DNA from: Sphingomonas kaistensis
GTDB lineage: Bacteria > Pseudomonadota > Alphaproteobacteria > Sphingomonadales > Sphingomonadaceae
DNA length: 64,000 nt
Assembly: GCF_036884275.1 (NCBI RefSeq)
Contig: NZ_CP145607.1
Span: 186,001-250,000, forward strand
Direction: 5' to 3'
Below are positions 44,469 to 53,698 of this stretch, in pieces. The notes beneath the pieces are model-generated. The model saw nothing but the letters and a program-made list of their open reading frames with translations, did not search any database and had not been told where the DNA came from. Each line of letters starts with the position of its first letter. Position 1 is the stretch's first letter. The translations under genes and the position numbers were made by a program.

Positions 44469-47400
44469 ATGAGTTTCCGGAACATTTCGGCCTGGTGCAT
44501 CAAGAACCCGGTCCCCCCGATCGTGCTCTTCATCGCGCTCTTGCTGGCGGGTATTTACTCGTTCGCGACGATGGAGATCACCAACAACCCGGATATCGAT
44601 TTTCCGGCAGCCAATATCAGCATTTCGCAGCCCGGCGCCGCGCCGTCCGAAATGGTCAATCAGGTCACCCAGAAGGTCGAAGCCGCGGTGCGCGGGGTCG
44701 ACGGCGTCGATGAAATCAATTCCAGCGTCCGCGAAGGCAACAGCAACACCTTTGTCCAGTTCAAGATCGGCACCCCCACCGACCGTGCGGTGAACGACGT
44801 CAAGGCCGCGATCGACCAGATCCGCGGCGATCTTCCCGACGGCATACTCGAACCCCAGGTCAGCCGCCAGGACATCAGCGGCGACGGCTTCGTGTTCATC
44901 GCCGTGCGGGCGACCGACATGAATCTCGAGGATTTGAGCTGGTACGTCGACAACACCGTGTCGCGCCGCCTGCTCGCGCAGGACGGGGTCGCGCAGGTCA
45001 GCCGCGAAGGCGGCGTCGAACGCCAGATCCGCGTCATCCTCGATCCGGCCGCGCTGCAAGCCCAGGGTATCACCGCCGCGCAGGTCAATCAGCAGCTACG
45101 GTCGATCAACGTCGATGCGCCGGGCGGCCGGGCCGAGATCGCCGGTTCCGAACAGACCGTTCGCGTGCTGGGCAACGCGCGCAGCGCCGCCGCGCTCGCC
45201 GACACCCAGATCTCGCTTCCCGGCGGGCGCTTCGTTCGCCTGGGGGATATCGCGCAGGTCCGCGATTCCTCGGCAGAACCGCGCAGCGCGACCGAGCTTG
45301 GCGGCCGTCCGGTGGTCAGCTTCAACGTCGCCCGCGCCAAGGGCGCCTCCGACGTCACCGCCTACGAAAACACCTGGGCCGAACTGAAGAAGATCGAGGA
45401 AGCCGATCCGCGGATCAGCTTTGTCGAGATCAACAACAGCGTCGACTACACCAAGAGCCAATATTCAAGCTCGATGCACGCGCTGATCGAAGGCGCGGTG
45501 CTGGCGGTGCTGGTGGTGTTCCTGTTCCTGCGCGACATCCGTGCGACGGTGATCTCGGCGGTTGCCATTCCGCTTTCGGCAATCCCCGCCTTCTTCTTCA
45601 TGGACCTGATGTCCATCAATCTCAATTTCCTCTCGCTGCTGGCGCTGGCGCTAGTGGCGGGCGTGCTGGTCGATGACGCGATCGTGGAAATCGAGAACAT
45701 CGTTCGCCACATGCGCATGGGCAAAAGCGCCTACCAGGCCTCGATCGACGCGGCGGACGAGATCGGCCTTGCCGTGCTCGCCACCACCATGTCGATCGTC
45801 GCGGTGTTCCTGCCGGTCGCGCTGATGCCCGGCATCTCGGGCCAGTTCTTCCGCAACTTCGGCTACACAGTCGTGCTGGCGGTGTTCATGAGTTTGCTCG
45901 TGGCGCGCATGATCACGCCGTTGATGGCGGCTTACTTCCTGCGCAGCGGCGGAATCCAGGAACATGCCTCGGGCAAGTGGATGAACCGCTATCTGGGCAC
46001 GCTGCGTTGGAGCATCGACAGCAGTCACGCCAAGGCCGCGCGGAACCGGGCCACCGGTTTTCTCGGACGCCGCCTGTCCCGTTTTCGCGATCACCGGGTG
46101 TGGATGATCGGGGTCGGCCTGCTGATCCTCGCCGCGACGGGCTTTGGCATTTCCCAGCTGTCGATGACTTTCCAGCCGCAGCTTGACGTTCCCAACAGCA
46201 CTATCCGCGTCGGCCTGGCGCCGGGCACAACGCTCGACCAGACCAAAGCGGTGACGGCGCGCGTGTCGGAAATCGTTCAGCGCAATCCCAACGTCGAAAA
46301 CGTCTTCCAGCGCAGCTTCACCTCGTCGGCCTTCCTCAACGTCGTCTACAAAAAGGACCGCGAGAAAAAGAGCTACGAGATCGAACGCGAAATCACGCCG
46401 CAACTGGCACAGATCGCCGACGCGCAGGTCAATTTCCTCAGCCAGGGCGGCGGCGGGCCGGGCGGCGGGGGCCGTCCTGTCACCCTGTATCTCGGCGGCG
46501 ACGATCCGGTCCTGTTGAACCAGGTCGCCAACACGCTGTCGGACCAGATGGCCACCATTCCGATGCTGGTGGCGCCGCGCGTGCAGGGTGACGTCGTCCG
46601 TCCCGAAATCCGGATCAAGCCGCGCTTCGACCTGGCCGCCGACCTCGGTGTCAGCACCCAGGCGCTGGCCCAGACCATCCGCGTCGCCACCATCGGCGAC
46701 ATCGATCAGAACAGCGCCCGTTTCTCGCTGTCCGATCGCCAGGTGCCGATCATCGTCAGCCTCGACCGCTCGCAGCGGCGCGACCTGTCGACGCTCGAGA
46801 ACCTGCCGGTGCCGACGTCCAGCGGCGGATCGGTGCCCCTGAAGTCGGTGGCCGAAATCACTTTCGGCTCGGGCCCGGTTACGGTGCAGCGCACCAACCA
46901 GGTGTATCGCATCGCGGTGGGTGCCGACCTTGTCCCCGGCGCGATCAGCGGCGACGCTTACAAGCAGATCGACAAATTGCCGATCATGCAGAAGCTGCCG
47001 GCGGGCGTGTCGCGCCTCACGCTGGGCGACCAGAAATGGCAGGGCGAGCTCATCATGAACTTCGTCATCGCGGTGTTCGCCGGCATTGCCCTGGTGTTCG
47101 CGGTGCTGGTGCTGCTCTATCGTCGCTTCCTCGCGCCGCTGGTCAATCTCGGCTCGCTGCTGCTGGCGCCATTGGGTGCGGTGATTGCCCTGCACATCGC
47201 GGGTCAGCCGCTCAGCCTGCCGGTGTTCATCGGCCTGCTGATGCTGTTCGGCATCGTCGCCAAGAACTCGATCCTGCTGGTCGATTTCGCGGTGGAGATG
47301 ATGGACCATGGGATGACCAAGGACGAAGCGATCGTCGAAGCCGGGCACAAGCGTGCCCAGCCGATCGTCATGACCACGGTCGCGATGGTGGCGGGCATGA

Positions 47401-47651
47401 TCCCGATCGCGCTCAGCCTGACCGGCGACGGCAGCTGGCGCGCCCCGATGGGCGTCACCGTGATCGGCGGGCTGATCATGTCGACCTTCCTGACTTTGCT
47501 GTTGGTCCCGGCCTATTTCAGCATCGCGATCGACATCGAGACCTGGATCGGGCGCAAGCTCGGTCGCCGCCTCAGCGCCACGGCGCACGAAGTGCCCGAC
47601 CGGGTGGAAGAACCGCGCGCGCCGGGAGCCTTTCCGCAACCGGCGGAGTGA
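44469..47651 (+). CDS. RND family efflux pump, inner membrane permease
   Basis: A 1060-residue AcrB/MexB-type proton-driven exporter with twelve helices in two repeats and large periplasmic loops. [12 protein letters not shown] in TM4 holds the two aspartates of the proton relay, and the matching TM10 region is [16 protein letters not shown] glycine-rich loop ([11 protein letters not shown]) is inserted in the second porter region. It forms a two-gene operon with its adaptor, 36 bases apart. Substrates (drugs, solvents, heavy metals) are not predictable; the sequence is of the HAE-1/hydrophobe type rather than CusA-like. Confidence 0.94.
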   Translation: MSFRNISAWCIKNPVPPIVLFIALLLAGIYSFATMEITNNPDIDFPAANISISQPGAAPSEMVNQVTQKVEAAVRGVDGVDEINSSVREGNSNTFVQFKIGTPTDRAVNDVKAAIDQIRGDLPDGILEPQVSRQDISGDGFVFIAVRATDMNLEDLSWYVDNTVSRRLLAQDGVAQVSREGGVERQIRVILDPAALQAQGITAAQVNQQLRSINVDAPGGRAEIAGSEQTVRVLGNARSAAALADTQISLPGGRFVRLGDIAQVRDSSAEPRSATELGGRPVVSFNVARAKGASDVTAYENTWAELKKIEEADPRISFVEINNSVDYTKSQYSSSMHALIEGAVLAVLVVFLFLRDIRATVISAVAIPLSAIPAFFFMDLMSINLNFLSLLALALVAGVLVDDAIVEIENIVRHMRMGKSAYQASIDAADEIGLAVLATTMSIVAVFLPVALMPGISGQFFRNFGYTVVLAVFMSLLVARMITPLMAAYFLRSGGIQEHASGKWMNRYLGTLRWSIDSSHAKAARNRATGFLGRRLSRFRDHRVWMIGVGLLILAATGFGISQLSMTFQPQLDVPNSTIRVGLAPGTTLDQTKAVTARVSEIVQRNPNVENVFQRSFTSSAFLNVVYKKDREKKSYEIEREITPQLAQIADAQVNFLSQGGGGPGGGGRPVTLYLGGDDPVLLNQVANTLSDQMATIPMLVAPRVQGDVVRPEIRIKPRFDLAADLGVSTQALAQTIRVATIGDIDQNSARFSLSDRQVPIIVSLDRSQRRDLSTLENLPVPTSSGGSVPLKSVAEITFGSGPVTVQRTNQVYRIAVGADLVPGAISGDAYKQIDKLPIMQKLPAGVSRLTLGDQKWQGELIMNFVIAVFAGIALVFAVLVLLYRRFLAPLVNLGSLLLAPLGAVIALHIAGQPLSLPVFIGLLMLFGIVAKNSILLVDFAVEMMDHGMTKDEAIVEAGHKRAQPIVMTTVAMVAGMIPIALSLTGDGSWRAPMGVTVIGGLIMSTFLTLLLVPAYFSIAIDIETWIGRKLGRRLSATAHEVPDRVEEPRAPGAFPQPAE

Positions 47652-47685
47652 ACCCGAAGGGCGGTTCGGTTATTGAGTGATCCGG

Positions 47686-48945
47686 ATGACACGTTCCGGA
47701 CCACTTTCCCGCTTCAATCCCAGCCAGCCCGGCGCGCAGGGCATGAAGGTCGTCGCGACCGGCCTGCTGGTGGTCATGGCCGGCCTGTTCGTGCTCTCCC
47801 GCGCGCTCGAACCCCGCTACCCCTGGCTCGGCCTCGTCAAGGCGTTTGCCGAAGCCGCGATGGTCGGTGGCCTCGCCGACTGGTTCGCGGTTACCGCCCT
47901 GTTCCGCCATCCGCTCGGCCTGCCGATCCCCCACACCGCGATCATCCCGCGCAACAAGGACCGGATCGGCCTCACCCTCGCCAGCTTCATCCGCGACAAT
48001 TTCCTCGTCGCGCGCGTGGTCGCCCGGCGGATGCGCGGGATCGACGTCGCCGCCGCCGCCGGCCGCTTCCTGCGCGCCCCCTCGGGCGAAGGCACCCGCA
48101 TCCGCCGCGGCGCCTCGCGCCTGATCGCCGACCTGTTCGAAGCGCTGGATGACGAGCGATTGGGCGGCATCGTCAAAGGCGCCATCTCGCAGCGCCTGGC
48201 AAAGACCGAAATCTCGCCCCTGCTCGGCGCCGCGCTTGCCTCGGCGATCGAGGACAATCGCCATGTCCCCATGCTCGAAGCCGCGATCCGCGCCCTGTCG
48301 CACGCGCTCGATGCCAACGAATCGCTGATCCGCGACATGGTGAAGCGCCGCGCGAGCTGGGTGCTGCGCCTCGCCGCGCTGGACGAAAAGCTCGCCGACG
48401 CCATCGTCGAGGGCCTGCGCAAGCTGACACTGGAAGTCAGCACCGACCCCGACCACCCGATGCGCGCCAAGATGGTCGAAGCGCTTGCCGACCTCGCGCA
48501 CGATCTCCAGCACAAGCCCGAAACCCGCGCCCGGGTCGAGCAATGGAAGGAAGAACTGCTTTCCAATCGCTCGGTCGCGCAATGGCTCGACCGCTTGTGG
48601 CAAAAGGGCCGCGCCTCGATCATCGCCGCCGCGCGCAATCCCGATGCGGCGCTGGCCGGCCGCATGGGCGAAGTGCTGCGCTCGGCCGGTTCGACCCTCG
48701 AAGGCGACCCCCGCATCCGCCGCGCGGTGAACCAGTTCGTCCGCCGCGCCGCGGCCGGCATGGCGGCAAGCTACGGCGGCGCCATCGTCAGCCTGGTCAG
48801 CGACACCATCCGCGGCTGGGACGCGCGCACCGTCACCGAACGCCTCGAATCCGCCGTCGGCCGCGACCTCCAGTACATCCGCATCAACGGCACCCTGGTC
48901 GGCGGCTTCGTCGGCTTGGTTCTGCACTTCCTCGACACGCTCTAG
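47686..48945 (+). CDS. DUF445 family membrane protein
   Basis: A 419-residue DUF445 (YjiN-like) protein: an N-terminal helix (about 20-40) followed by AAMVGGLADWFAVTALFRHPLG, a diagnostic segment, long amphipathic helices, and a C-terminal hydrophobic helix (GGFVGLVLHFL). Family function is unknown. The ATG at 47686 is used; a GTG at 47677 is possible. A weak hairpin separates it from the RND pump gene. Confidence 0.87.
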   Translation: MTRSGPLSRFNPSQPGAQGMKVVATGLLVVMAGLFVLSRALEPRYPWLGLVKAFAEAAMVGGLADWFAVTALFRHPLGLPIPHTAIIPRNKDRIGLTLASFIRDNFLVARVVARRMRGIDVAAAAGRFLRAPSGEGTRIRRGASRLIADLFEALDDERLGGIVKGAISQRLAKTEISPLLGAALASAIEDNRHVPMLEAAIRALSHALDANESLIRDMVKRRASWVLRLAALDEKLADAIVEGLRKLTLEVSTDPDHPMRAKMVEALADLAHDLQHKPETRARVEQWKEELLSNRSVAQWLDRLWQKGRASIIAAARNPDAALAGRMGEVLRSAGSTLEGDPRIRRAVNQFVRRAAAGMAASYGGAIVSLVSDTIRGWDARTVTERLESAVGRDLQYIRINGTLVGGFVGLVLHFLDTL

Positions 48946-48969
48946 GCCGAAGCGCTAGAGGGCGTCGCC

Positions 48970-50130
48970 ATGAGCACCGAGCCCCGCACCTTCACTGTCG
49001 CCGCGGACGACGACGGAATCCGGCTCGATCGCTGGTTCAAACGGCACATGGGCGAGGAAGTCAGCTTCAACCTCGTCTCGCGCTGGGCCCGCACCGGCCA
49101 GCTTCGCGTCAACGGTGAGAAGGCGACGCCGGGCGACCGGATCGAAGCGGGCCAGACCATCCGCATCCCCCCACGCGACGCCCAGCCGGTCCGCAGCGCC
49201 CGCCCCCAGCGCGTCCTTGAACCGCTGACCGACGACGAACGCAGCTTCGTTCAGGAAATGGTGATCGAGACGACCCCCGACGCCTTCGTGCTGAACAAGC
49301 CGCCCGGCCTCGCCACACAAGGCGGGACCAAGACCGACCAGCATCTCGACCGCCTGCTCGACGGGCTGGCCGACGAGGAAGGCAATCGCCCCAAGCTGGT
49401 CCATCGCCTCGACAAGGACACCAGCGGAGTCCTGTTGGTCGCCCGTTCGGCCCGCAGTGCGGGCTTCTTCTCCAAGAGCTTCGCCGGACGCACCGCGCGC
49501 AAGGTTTATTGGGCGATCGTCGTTGGCGACGTCGGGCCTGACGAAGGCGTGATCGACGCCCCGCTGGCGAAGCAGCCGGGCACCGGCGGCGAGAAGATGC
49601 ATGTCGCCGACGACGGCCAGGCCGCCCGAACCCGCTTCCGCGTGATCGACCGCGCCGGCACCCGCGCCGCCTTTGTCGAGTTGCAGCCGCTGACCGGCCG
49701 CACCCACCAGCTGCGCGCGCACATGGCTCACATCGGCCATCCGATCGTCGGAGACGCCAAATATGGCGGGGCCGAGGCGTTTCTGACCGGGGGGGTCAGC
49801 CGCAAGCTGCATCTCCACGCCCGCCGCCTCAAGATCGATGCGCCTGGCGGCAAGGAGATTGACGTCGCGGCCGAATTGCCGCCGCACATCGCCGAAAGCC
49901 TCGCCACCTTGGGCTTCGAGCCACGCGACGGCGACAACATGCCGCTCGACCGGCCCGACCCGGCCAAGAGCCCCGAGGTCCGGGCCCGTCGCCAGGCCGC
50001 CGCCGCCAAGACCGCGCGCAAGGAGCGCAAGGGCGAACGCCGTGGCCGCGGCGCTACCCCGGCGCCGGCCAAGGGCGCTCGCCCCAAGGGTCCGCCCGCC
50101 AAGGGTCCGCCAAAGGGCCGCGGCCGGTGA
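48970..50130 (+). CDS. RluA/RluC-family pseudouridine synthase with basic tail
   Basis: A 386-residue rRNA pseudouridine synthase. An N-terminal S4 domain (about 15-75) precedes the catalytic core with HRLDKDTSG (catalytic Asp, about 145-153) and LTGRTHQLRAH. It probably modifies 23S rRNA like RluC. The C-terminal 55 residues are a low-complexity Lys/Arg/Ala/Pro tail (repeats of KGPPAKGPP type), an RNA-binding extension. Overlaps the HAD gene by GTGA. Confidence 0.92.
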   Translation: MSTEPRTFTVAADDDGIRLDRWFKRHMGEEVSFNLVSRWARTGQLRVNGEKATPGDRIEAGQTIRIPPRDAQPVRSARPQRVLEPLTDDERSFVQEMVIETTPDAFVLNKPPGLATQGGTKTDQHLDRLLDGLADEEGNRPKLVHRLDKDTSGVLLVARSARSAGFFSKSFAGRTARKVYWAIVVGDVGPDEGVIDAPLAKQPGTGGEKMHVADDGQAARTRFRVIDRAGTRAAFVELQPLTGRTHQLRAHMAHIGHPIVGDAKYGGAEAFLTGGVSRKLHLHARRLKIDAPGGKEIDVAAELPPHIAESLATLGFEPRDGDNMPLDRPDPAKSPEVRARRQAAAAKTARKERKGERRGRGATPAPAKGARPKGPPAKGPPKGRGR

Positions 50131-50798
50131 TCCGCTGCGCTGTCTTCGATTGCGACGGGACGCTGGTCGATTCGGGCGGCACCATCCACCGCGCGCTCGG
50201 CCTCGCTTTCGCCGAGCACGGCCTCGAACTTCCGCCGCGCCAGCAGGCGCAGCGCGTGATCGGCCTGTCGCTGGTCGAAGCGATGGCCGAGCTTGCCCCG
50301 ACCCAGGATGCCGACCTCCACGGCCGCATGGCGCAGACCTACAAGGATGCGTTCGTCACCCTGCGAGGGCAGCAACAGGTCGAGGAGCCGCTCTACGACG
50401 GCATCCTCCCCCTGCTCGACGCGCTGGAAGAACGCGGCTGGCTGCTCGCGGTCGCCACCGGCAAGTCCGATCGCGGCCTCAAGCACTGCCTGACCGCCCA
50501 CGGCCTTCATGCCCGCTTCCTCTCGCTCCAGACCGCCGACCGCCACCCGTCGAAGCCGCATCCGAGCATGACGCTGCAAGCGCTCGCCGACTGCGGCGCC
50601 GCCCCCGAGCATTCGGTGGTGATTGGCGATACGGGCTGGGACATGCGCATGGCCAAGGCGGCCGGCGCGCATGCGATCGGCGTGCTGTGGGGCTATCATG
50701 ACGAGACGGAACTGCGTGACGCGGGCGCCGACACCATCGCCGCGCGCCCATCCGATGTCTTCGACCAGGCCGAACGTCTGGTAAAAACGCCGGCATGA
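50127..50798 (+). CDS. HAD-superfamily hydrolase, subfamily IA (Gph/phosphoglycolate phosphatase-like)
   Basis: A 223-residue HAD phosphatase: FDCDGTLVDS (motif I, Asp8 nucleophile and Asp10), VATGKSD (motif II), KPHPSMTL (motif III lysine) and VIGDTGWDM (motif IV). A helical cap follows motif I. Substrate unknown; phosphoglycolate or a similar small phosphoester is usual. Start GTG at 50127. Second gene in the RluA-HAD-small membrane protein-ATP12 operon. Confidence 0.9.
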   Translation: MIRCAVFDCDGTLVDSGGTIHRALGLAFAEHGLELPPRQQAQRVIGLSLVEAMAELAPTQDADLHGRMAQTYKDAFVTLRGQQQVEEPLYDGILPLLDALEERGWLLAVATGKSDRGLKHCLTAHGLHARFLSLQTADRHPSKPHPSMTLQALADCGAAPEHSVVIGDTGWDMRMAKAAGAHAIGVLWGYHDETELRDAGADTIAARPSDVFDQAERLVKTPA

Positions 50799-51022
50799 CC
50801 GAGAACGACGAACTCTGGCGCAAGCGCTTCGGCATCTTTGCGCTGCTGCGCATCTCGGGCCTGCTGCTGTTCTTCCTCGGCATGGCCATCGTCTTCAGCG
50901 ATCTCGTCCGGCCCGGCGGCGCGCTGGGGCTTGGCATGGTGGTGATCGGCTGCGGCCTGGTCGAGGCGCTGCTGGGTCCCGTTCTGCTGCGCCAGCATTG
51001 GGAAAAGACCGACCTGCAATGA
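50795..51022 (+). CDS. Small two-helix membrane protein
   Basis: A 75-residue protein with two hydrophobic helices (about 16-36 and 44-64) separated by LVRPGG, and charged ends. I do not recognise a family. It is embedded in a tight operon with ATGA overlaps at both ends (with the HAD gene and with the ATP12 gene), so it is surely translated, and a role next to the F1 assembly factor is possible. Confidence 0.82.
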   Translation: MTENDELWRKRFGIFALLRISGLLLFFLGMAIVFSDLVRPGGALGLGMVVIGCGLVEALLGPVLLRQHWEKTDLQ

Positions 51023-51714
51023 AGCGCTTCTGGAAGTCCTCCGCCGCCGTCGCCGACGACAGCGGCCATTGGCGCATCGAACTCGACGGCCGCCCCGTCC
51101 GCACCCCCGCCCGGGCCCTGCTCTTATTGCCAGGCGAGCAACTCGCGCAGGAAGTGGCAGCCGAATGGCAGGCCGCCGGCGAGGTGGTCGATCCGCGCGC
51201 CATGCCGCTCACCGGCCTTGCCAATGCGGCGGTCGATCATGCCGCGCCGAAGCCGGACGCCTTCGCCGACACGCTCGCCCGCTACGCCGCCAGCGACCTC
51301 CTCTGCTACCGCGCCGATTCGCCGGCCAAGCTGATCGCCGCGCAGGCCGACGCATGGGATCCCCTGCTCGGCTGGGCCCGCCGCCGCTTCGATGTCGATT
51401 TCCACGTGACCGAGGGTGTCTCGCCGGTCGACCAGCCGCAGGCGACGCTCGATCAGCTGGCCCAGGCGGTCCATGCGCTCGATCCGTACCGCCTCGCCGG
51501 CCTCTCGCCGCTCGTCACCATCGGCGGCTCGCTGGTCGCCGCGCTGGCGCTGCTCGAAGGCGCGGTGTCGGTTGACGAGGCGTGGGCTGCGGTCAGCCTC
51601 GACGAGCGCTGGCAGCTCGACCAATGGGGTTCGGACGCGGAGGCCGAAAAGGCAATGGCCGCCCGCGAAAGGGATTTCCGCGCCGCTGCCCGCTTCCTCT
51701 CGTTGCTGCCCTAG
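51019..51714 (+). CDS. ATP12-family F1-ATPase assembly chaperone
   Basis: A 231-residue ATP12 homologue. In mitochondria ATP12 binds the F1 alpha subunit before assembly; alphaproteobacteria carry the ancestral form. KRFWK near the start, LDGRPVRTPA, and the LAGLSPLVTIGGSLVAALALLEG segment are typical. The ATG at 51019 overlaps the preceding gene by ATGA. Its stop shares a CTAG with gmk. Confidence 0.92.
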   Translation: MKRFWKSSAAVADDSGHWRIELDGRPVRTPARALLLLPGEQLAQEVAAEWQAAGEVVDPRAMPLTGLANAAVDHAAPKPDAFADTLARYAASDLLCYRADSPAKLIAAQADAWDPLLGWARRRFDVDFHVTEGVSPVDQPQATLDQLAQAVHALDPYRLAGLSPLVTIGGSLVAALALLEGAVSVDEAWAAVSLDERWQLDQWGSDAEAEKAMAARERDFRAAARFLSLLP

Positions 51715-52352
51715 TTGGGCTTCTCGACCAGCTGCCGGACGAAGTTGAGCAGGTAAGGTTGCCGCTCACGCCGCAGCCGCTCGGCTTCGACGATCGCCTT
51801 CACCTTGGCCGCGCACCGTTCGACATCCTCGTTGATCAGGACATAATCATATTCGGCCCAATGGCCGATTTCGGCGGCCGCGCGCTTCATGCGGAAGTCG
51901 ATCACGTCCAGTTCGTCCGTGCCCCGCCCCTCCAGCCTCCGCTGCAGTTCGGCCATCGAGGGCGGCAGGATGAAGATCTTCACCAGGTCGGTGCGGAAGG
52001 CGTATTCGAGCTGCTGGGTGCCCTGCCAGTCGATGTCGAACAGCGTATCGCGGCCCGCCTTCAACGCTTCCTTGATCGGCTCCTTGGGGCTGCCGTAGCG
52101 ATGGCCGAAGACATAAGCCCATTCGGCCAGCTCGTCCGCCTGCACCAGCGCCTCGAACTGCGCATCGTCGACGAAATGATAATCGACGTCGGCGATTTCG
52201 CCCTCGCGTATCTCGCGCGTGGTGGCGCTGATCGACATGGTGATGGTGGGATCTTCCTCCATCAACATGCGGCTGATGGTCGATTTGCCGGCCCCCGACG
52301 GCGACGACAGCACGATCAGCAGGCCACGGCGGGTGCGCTGTGATTGGTCCAT
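51711..52352 (-). CDS. gmk: Guanylate kinase
   Basis: A 213-residue enzyme phosphorylating GMP to GDP. The P-loop is SSPSGAGKST (about 14-23); TTREIREGEIADVDYHF is the GMP-binding region and DIDWQGTQQ the Walker B-like part. The ATG at 52352 (MDQSQRTRRG) is preferred over the open frame to 52373. Converges with the ATP12 gene at a shared CTAG. Confidence 0.96.
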   Translation of the reverse strand: MDQSQRTRRGLLIVLSSPSGAGKSTISRMLMEEDPTITMSISATTREIREGEIADVDYHFVDDAQFEALVQADELAEWAYVFGHRYGSPKEPIKEALKAGRDTLFDIDWQGTQQLEYAFRTDLVKIFILPPSMAELQRRLEGRGTDELDVIDFRMKRAAAEIGHWAEYDYVLINEDVERCAAKVKAIVEAERLRRERQPYLLNFVRQLVEKPN

Positions 52353-52420
52353 GCGCGCTCTTGCAATCAGCATGGTGCGGGCGTCAATGCTGCAAGTGCG
52401 AACAAAAGGCTTGTAATCTT

Positions 52421-52451
52421 GTGCGGCGCACTATATTGTGCACTGCAACAA
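52421..52451 (+). promoter_or_regulatory. GTGC/TGCA-rich dyads before the phasin gene
   Basis: GTGCGGCGCAC (52421-52431) is a palindrome, and TTGTGCACTGCAACAA (52436-52451) is an imperfect dyad rich in TGCA. TTGCA/TGCAA-type palindromes upstream of phasin genes bind the PHB-responsive repressor PhaR in other proteobacteria, so this is a candidate PhaR operator. A possible -10, TATATT, lies at 52432-52437. Confidence 0.4.
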
Positions 52452-52461
52452 GGGAATGATG

Positions 52462-53154
52462 ATGACCGATACCGTGAACAACGAAACGATCGAAACCGCC
52501 GTCGAGCAGGCCGAGCCCGTCAAGGCTGCTGTCGCCGACGCGGTGAAGAAAGTGAACGCGCGCCGGGTGAAGACCGAGCGCAAGCCGCGGGCCCGCAAGG
52601 CGGCCGGTGGCCAGAACGCTCCCAGGAACAACGCGCCGCGTGCCGCCAAGGCCGCGCCCCAGATCGAGGACACGACCATGAACTTCAACCCGACCAACAG
52701 CTTCACCAACTTCCAGCCGTTCGCCGCCGTGCCCGGCATGGACCGCCTCCAGAACCTGTTCGCCGATGCCGGCAGCAAGGGCCAGGAAGCGATCGAAAAG
52801 GGCCGCAAGGGCGCCGAGGACATGGTTGAACTGACCCGCGCCAACGTCGAAGCCGTCGTCGAGGCCGGCAAGATCGCCGCCACCGGCGCCAAGACCGTCG
52901 GCGAAGACGCGCTGGGCCGCGTTCGCGAAGGCATCGAACAGAACGTCGCCGAGCTGAAGAGCCTGGCGCAGGCGTCGAGCCCGACCGAATTCTTCCAGCT
53001 GCAGACCGAAATCGCCAAGTCGAACTTCGACCGCATGGTCGCCAGCTTCAGCCAGCTGACCGAAGCGTCGGTGAAGCTTGCCGGCGAAGCGATCCAGCCG
53101 CTGTCGAACCGCGCTGCGCTGAACGCTGAAAAGATCAACGAGCTGACTGCCTGA
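52462..53154 (+). CDS. Phasin family protein
   Basis: A 230-residue phasin, which coats polyhydroxyalkanoate granules. A Lys/Arg/Ala/Pro-rich N-terminal region (about 25-65) precedes a helical phasin domain (about 85-210) with EFFQLQTEIAKSNFDRMVA and the AEKINELT end. Three ATGs in a row occur at 52456-52464; the AAGGGA at 52450-52455 best fits the last. The basic Ala/Lys extension could bind DNA as in PhaF-like phasins. Confidence 0.9.
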   Translation: MTDTVNNETIETAVEQAEPVKAAVADAVKKVNARRVKTERKPRARKAAGGQNAPRNNAPRAAKAAPQIEDTTMNFNPTNSFTNFQPFAAVPGMDRLQNLFADAGSKGQEAIEKGRKGAEDMVELTRANVEAVVEAGKIAATGAKTVGEDALGRVREGIEQNVAELKSLAQASSPTEFFQLQTEIAKSNFDRMVASFSQLTEASVKLAGEAIQPLSNRAALNAEKINELTA

Positions 53155-53185
53155 CAACTCCTCCTCCTCCTGTCAGGTATTCACT

Positions 53186-53228
53186 GCGGCCGCCCCCGGC
53201 GTATCTTGGGGGCGGCCGCTTCCATTTG
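53186..53228 (+). terminator. Strong hairpin terminator after the phasin gene
   Basis: Perfect 12-base arms GCGGCCGCCCCC (53186-53197) and GGGGGCGGCCGC (53208-53219), 10-base loop, then TTCCATTTG. It begins 31 bases after the phasin stop. The weak T-run is usual in GC-rich genomes. Confidence 0.75.
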
Positions 53229-53292
53229 TGCGGCGATTGAGTGCCGCGCCCGCCTTGGCAAGGCCGCACCCTCTACCCTATCTAGGCCGACA

Positions 53293-53652
53293 ATGATCGA
53301 TCGCATCATCATGGCTGGCGAAGACGACCGCCCCGGCAAGGGCGACGGCGTCGAGGAGATCGAGCGCGGGGTCGTCACCCGCACCCGTCCCAAGACGCGC
53401 AAGCCCAGCAACTACAAGGTGCTGATGCTGAACGACGATTACACGCCGATGGAATTCGTCGTTCTGTGCCTCCAGCAATTCTTCTCGATGAGCATCGAGG
53501 ACGCCACCCGGGTGATGCTCCAGGTCCATCAGCAGGGTGTCGGCGTGTGCGGCGTCTTCACCTACGAAGTCGCCGAAACCAAGGTCAGCCAGGTCATCGA
53601 CTTCGCGCGGGAAAACCAGCACCCGCTCCAGTGCACGCTCGAAAAGGCCTGA
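53293..53652 (+). CDS. clpS: ATP-dependent Clp protease adaptor ClpS
   Basis: A 119-residue N-end-rule adaptor that delivers proteins with Leu, Phe, Trp or Tyr N-termini to ClpAP. Disordered N-terminus, then [17 protein letters not shown] with the NDDYTPM pocket motif and [14 protein letters not shown]. The ATG at 53293 is used; an internal ATG (MAGEDD, 53311) is possible. clpA is not within the window. Confidence 0.94.
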   Translation: MIDRIIMAGEDDRPGKGDGVEEIERGVVTRTRPKTRKPSNYKVLMLNDDYTPMEFVVLCLQQFFSMSIEDATRVMLQVHQQGVGVCGVFTYEVAETKVSQVIDFARENQHPLQCTLEKA

Positions 53653-53698
53653 ACACCCGGCCCCTTGCACCCCCAGAGCGAAGTTCTAAACGCCGCTG

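Noticed and set aside
43170..45059. A 629-codon minus-strand open frame opposite the RND adaptor and pump
   Set aside because: Spans two real genes and their junction on the other strand; no recognisable domain.
45651..47639. A 662-codon open frame on the minus strand opposite the RND pump
   Set aside because: Low-complexity His/Gln/Arg/Asp-rich translation, no motif, fully inside a certain gene.
47653..47673. Short hairpin after the RND pump gene (AACCCGAA with TTCGGTT)
   Set aside because: Only seven pairs with a bulge and no T-run; too weak to call a terminator.
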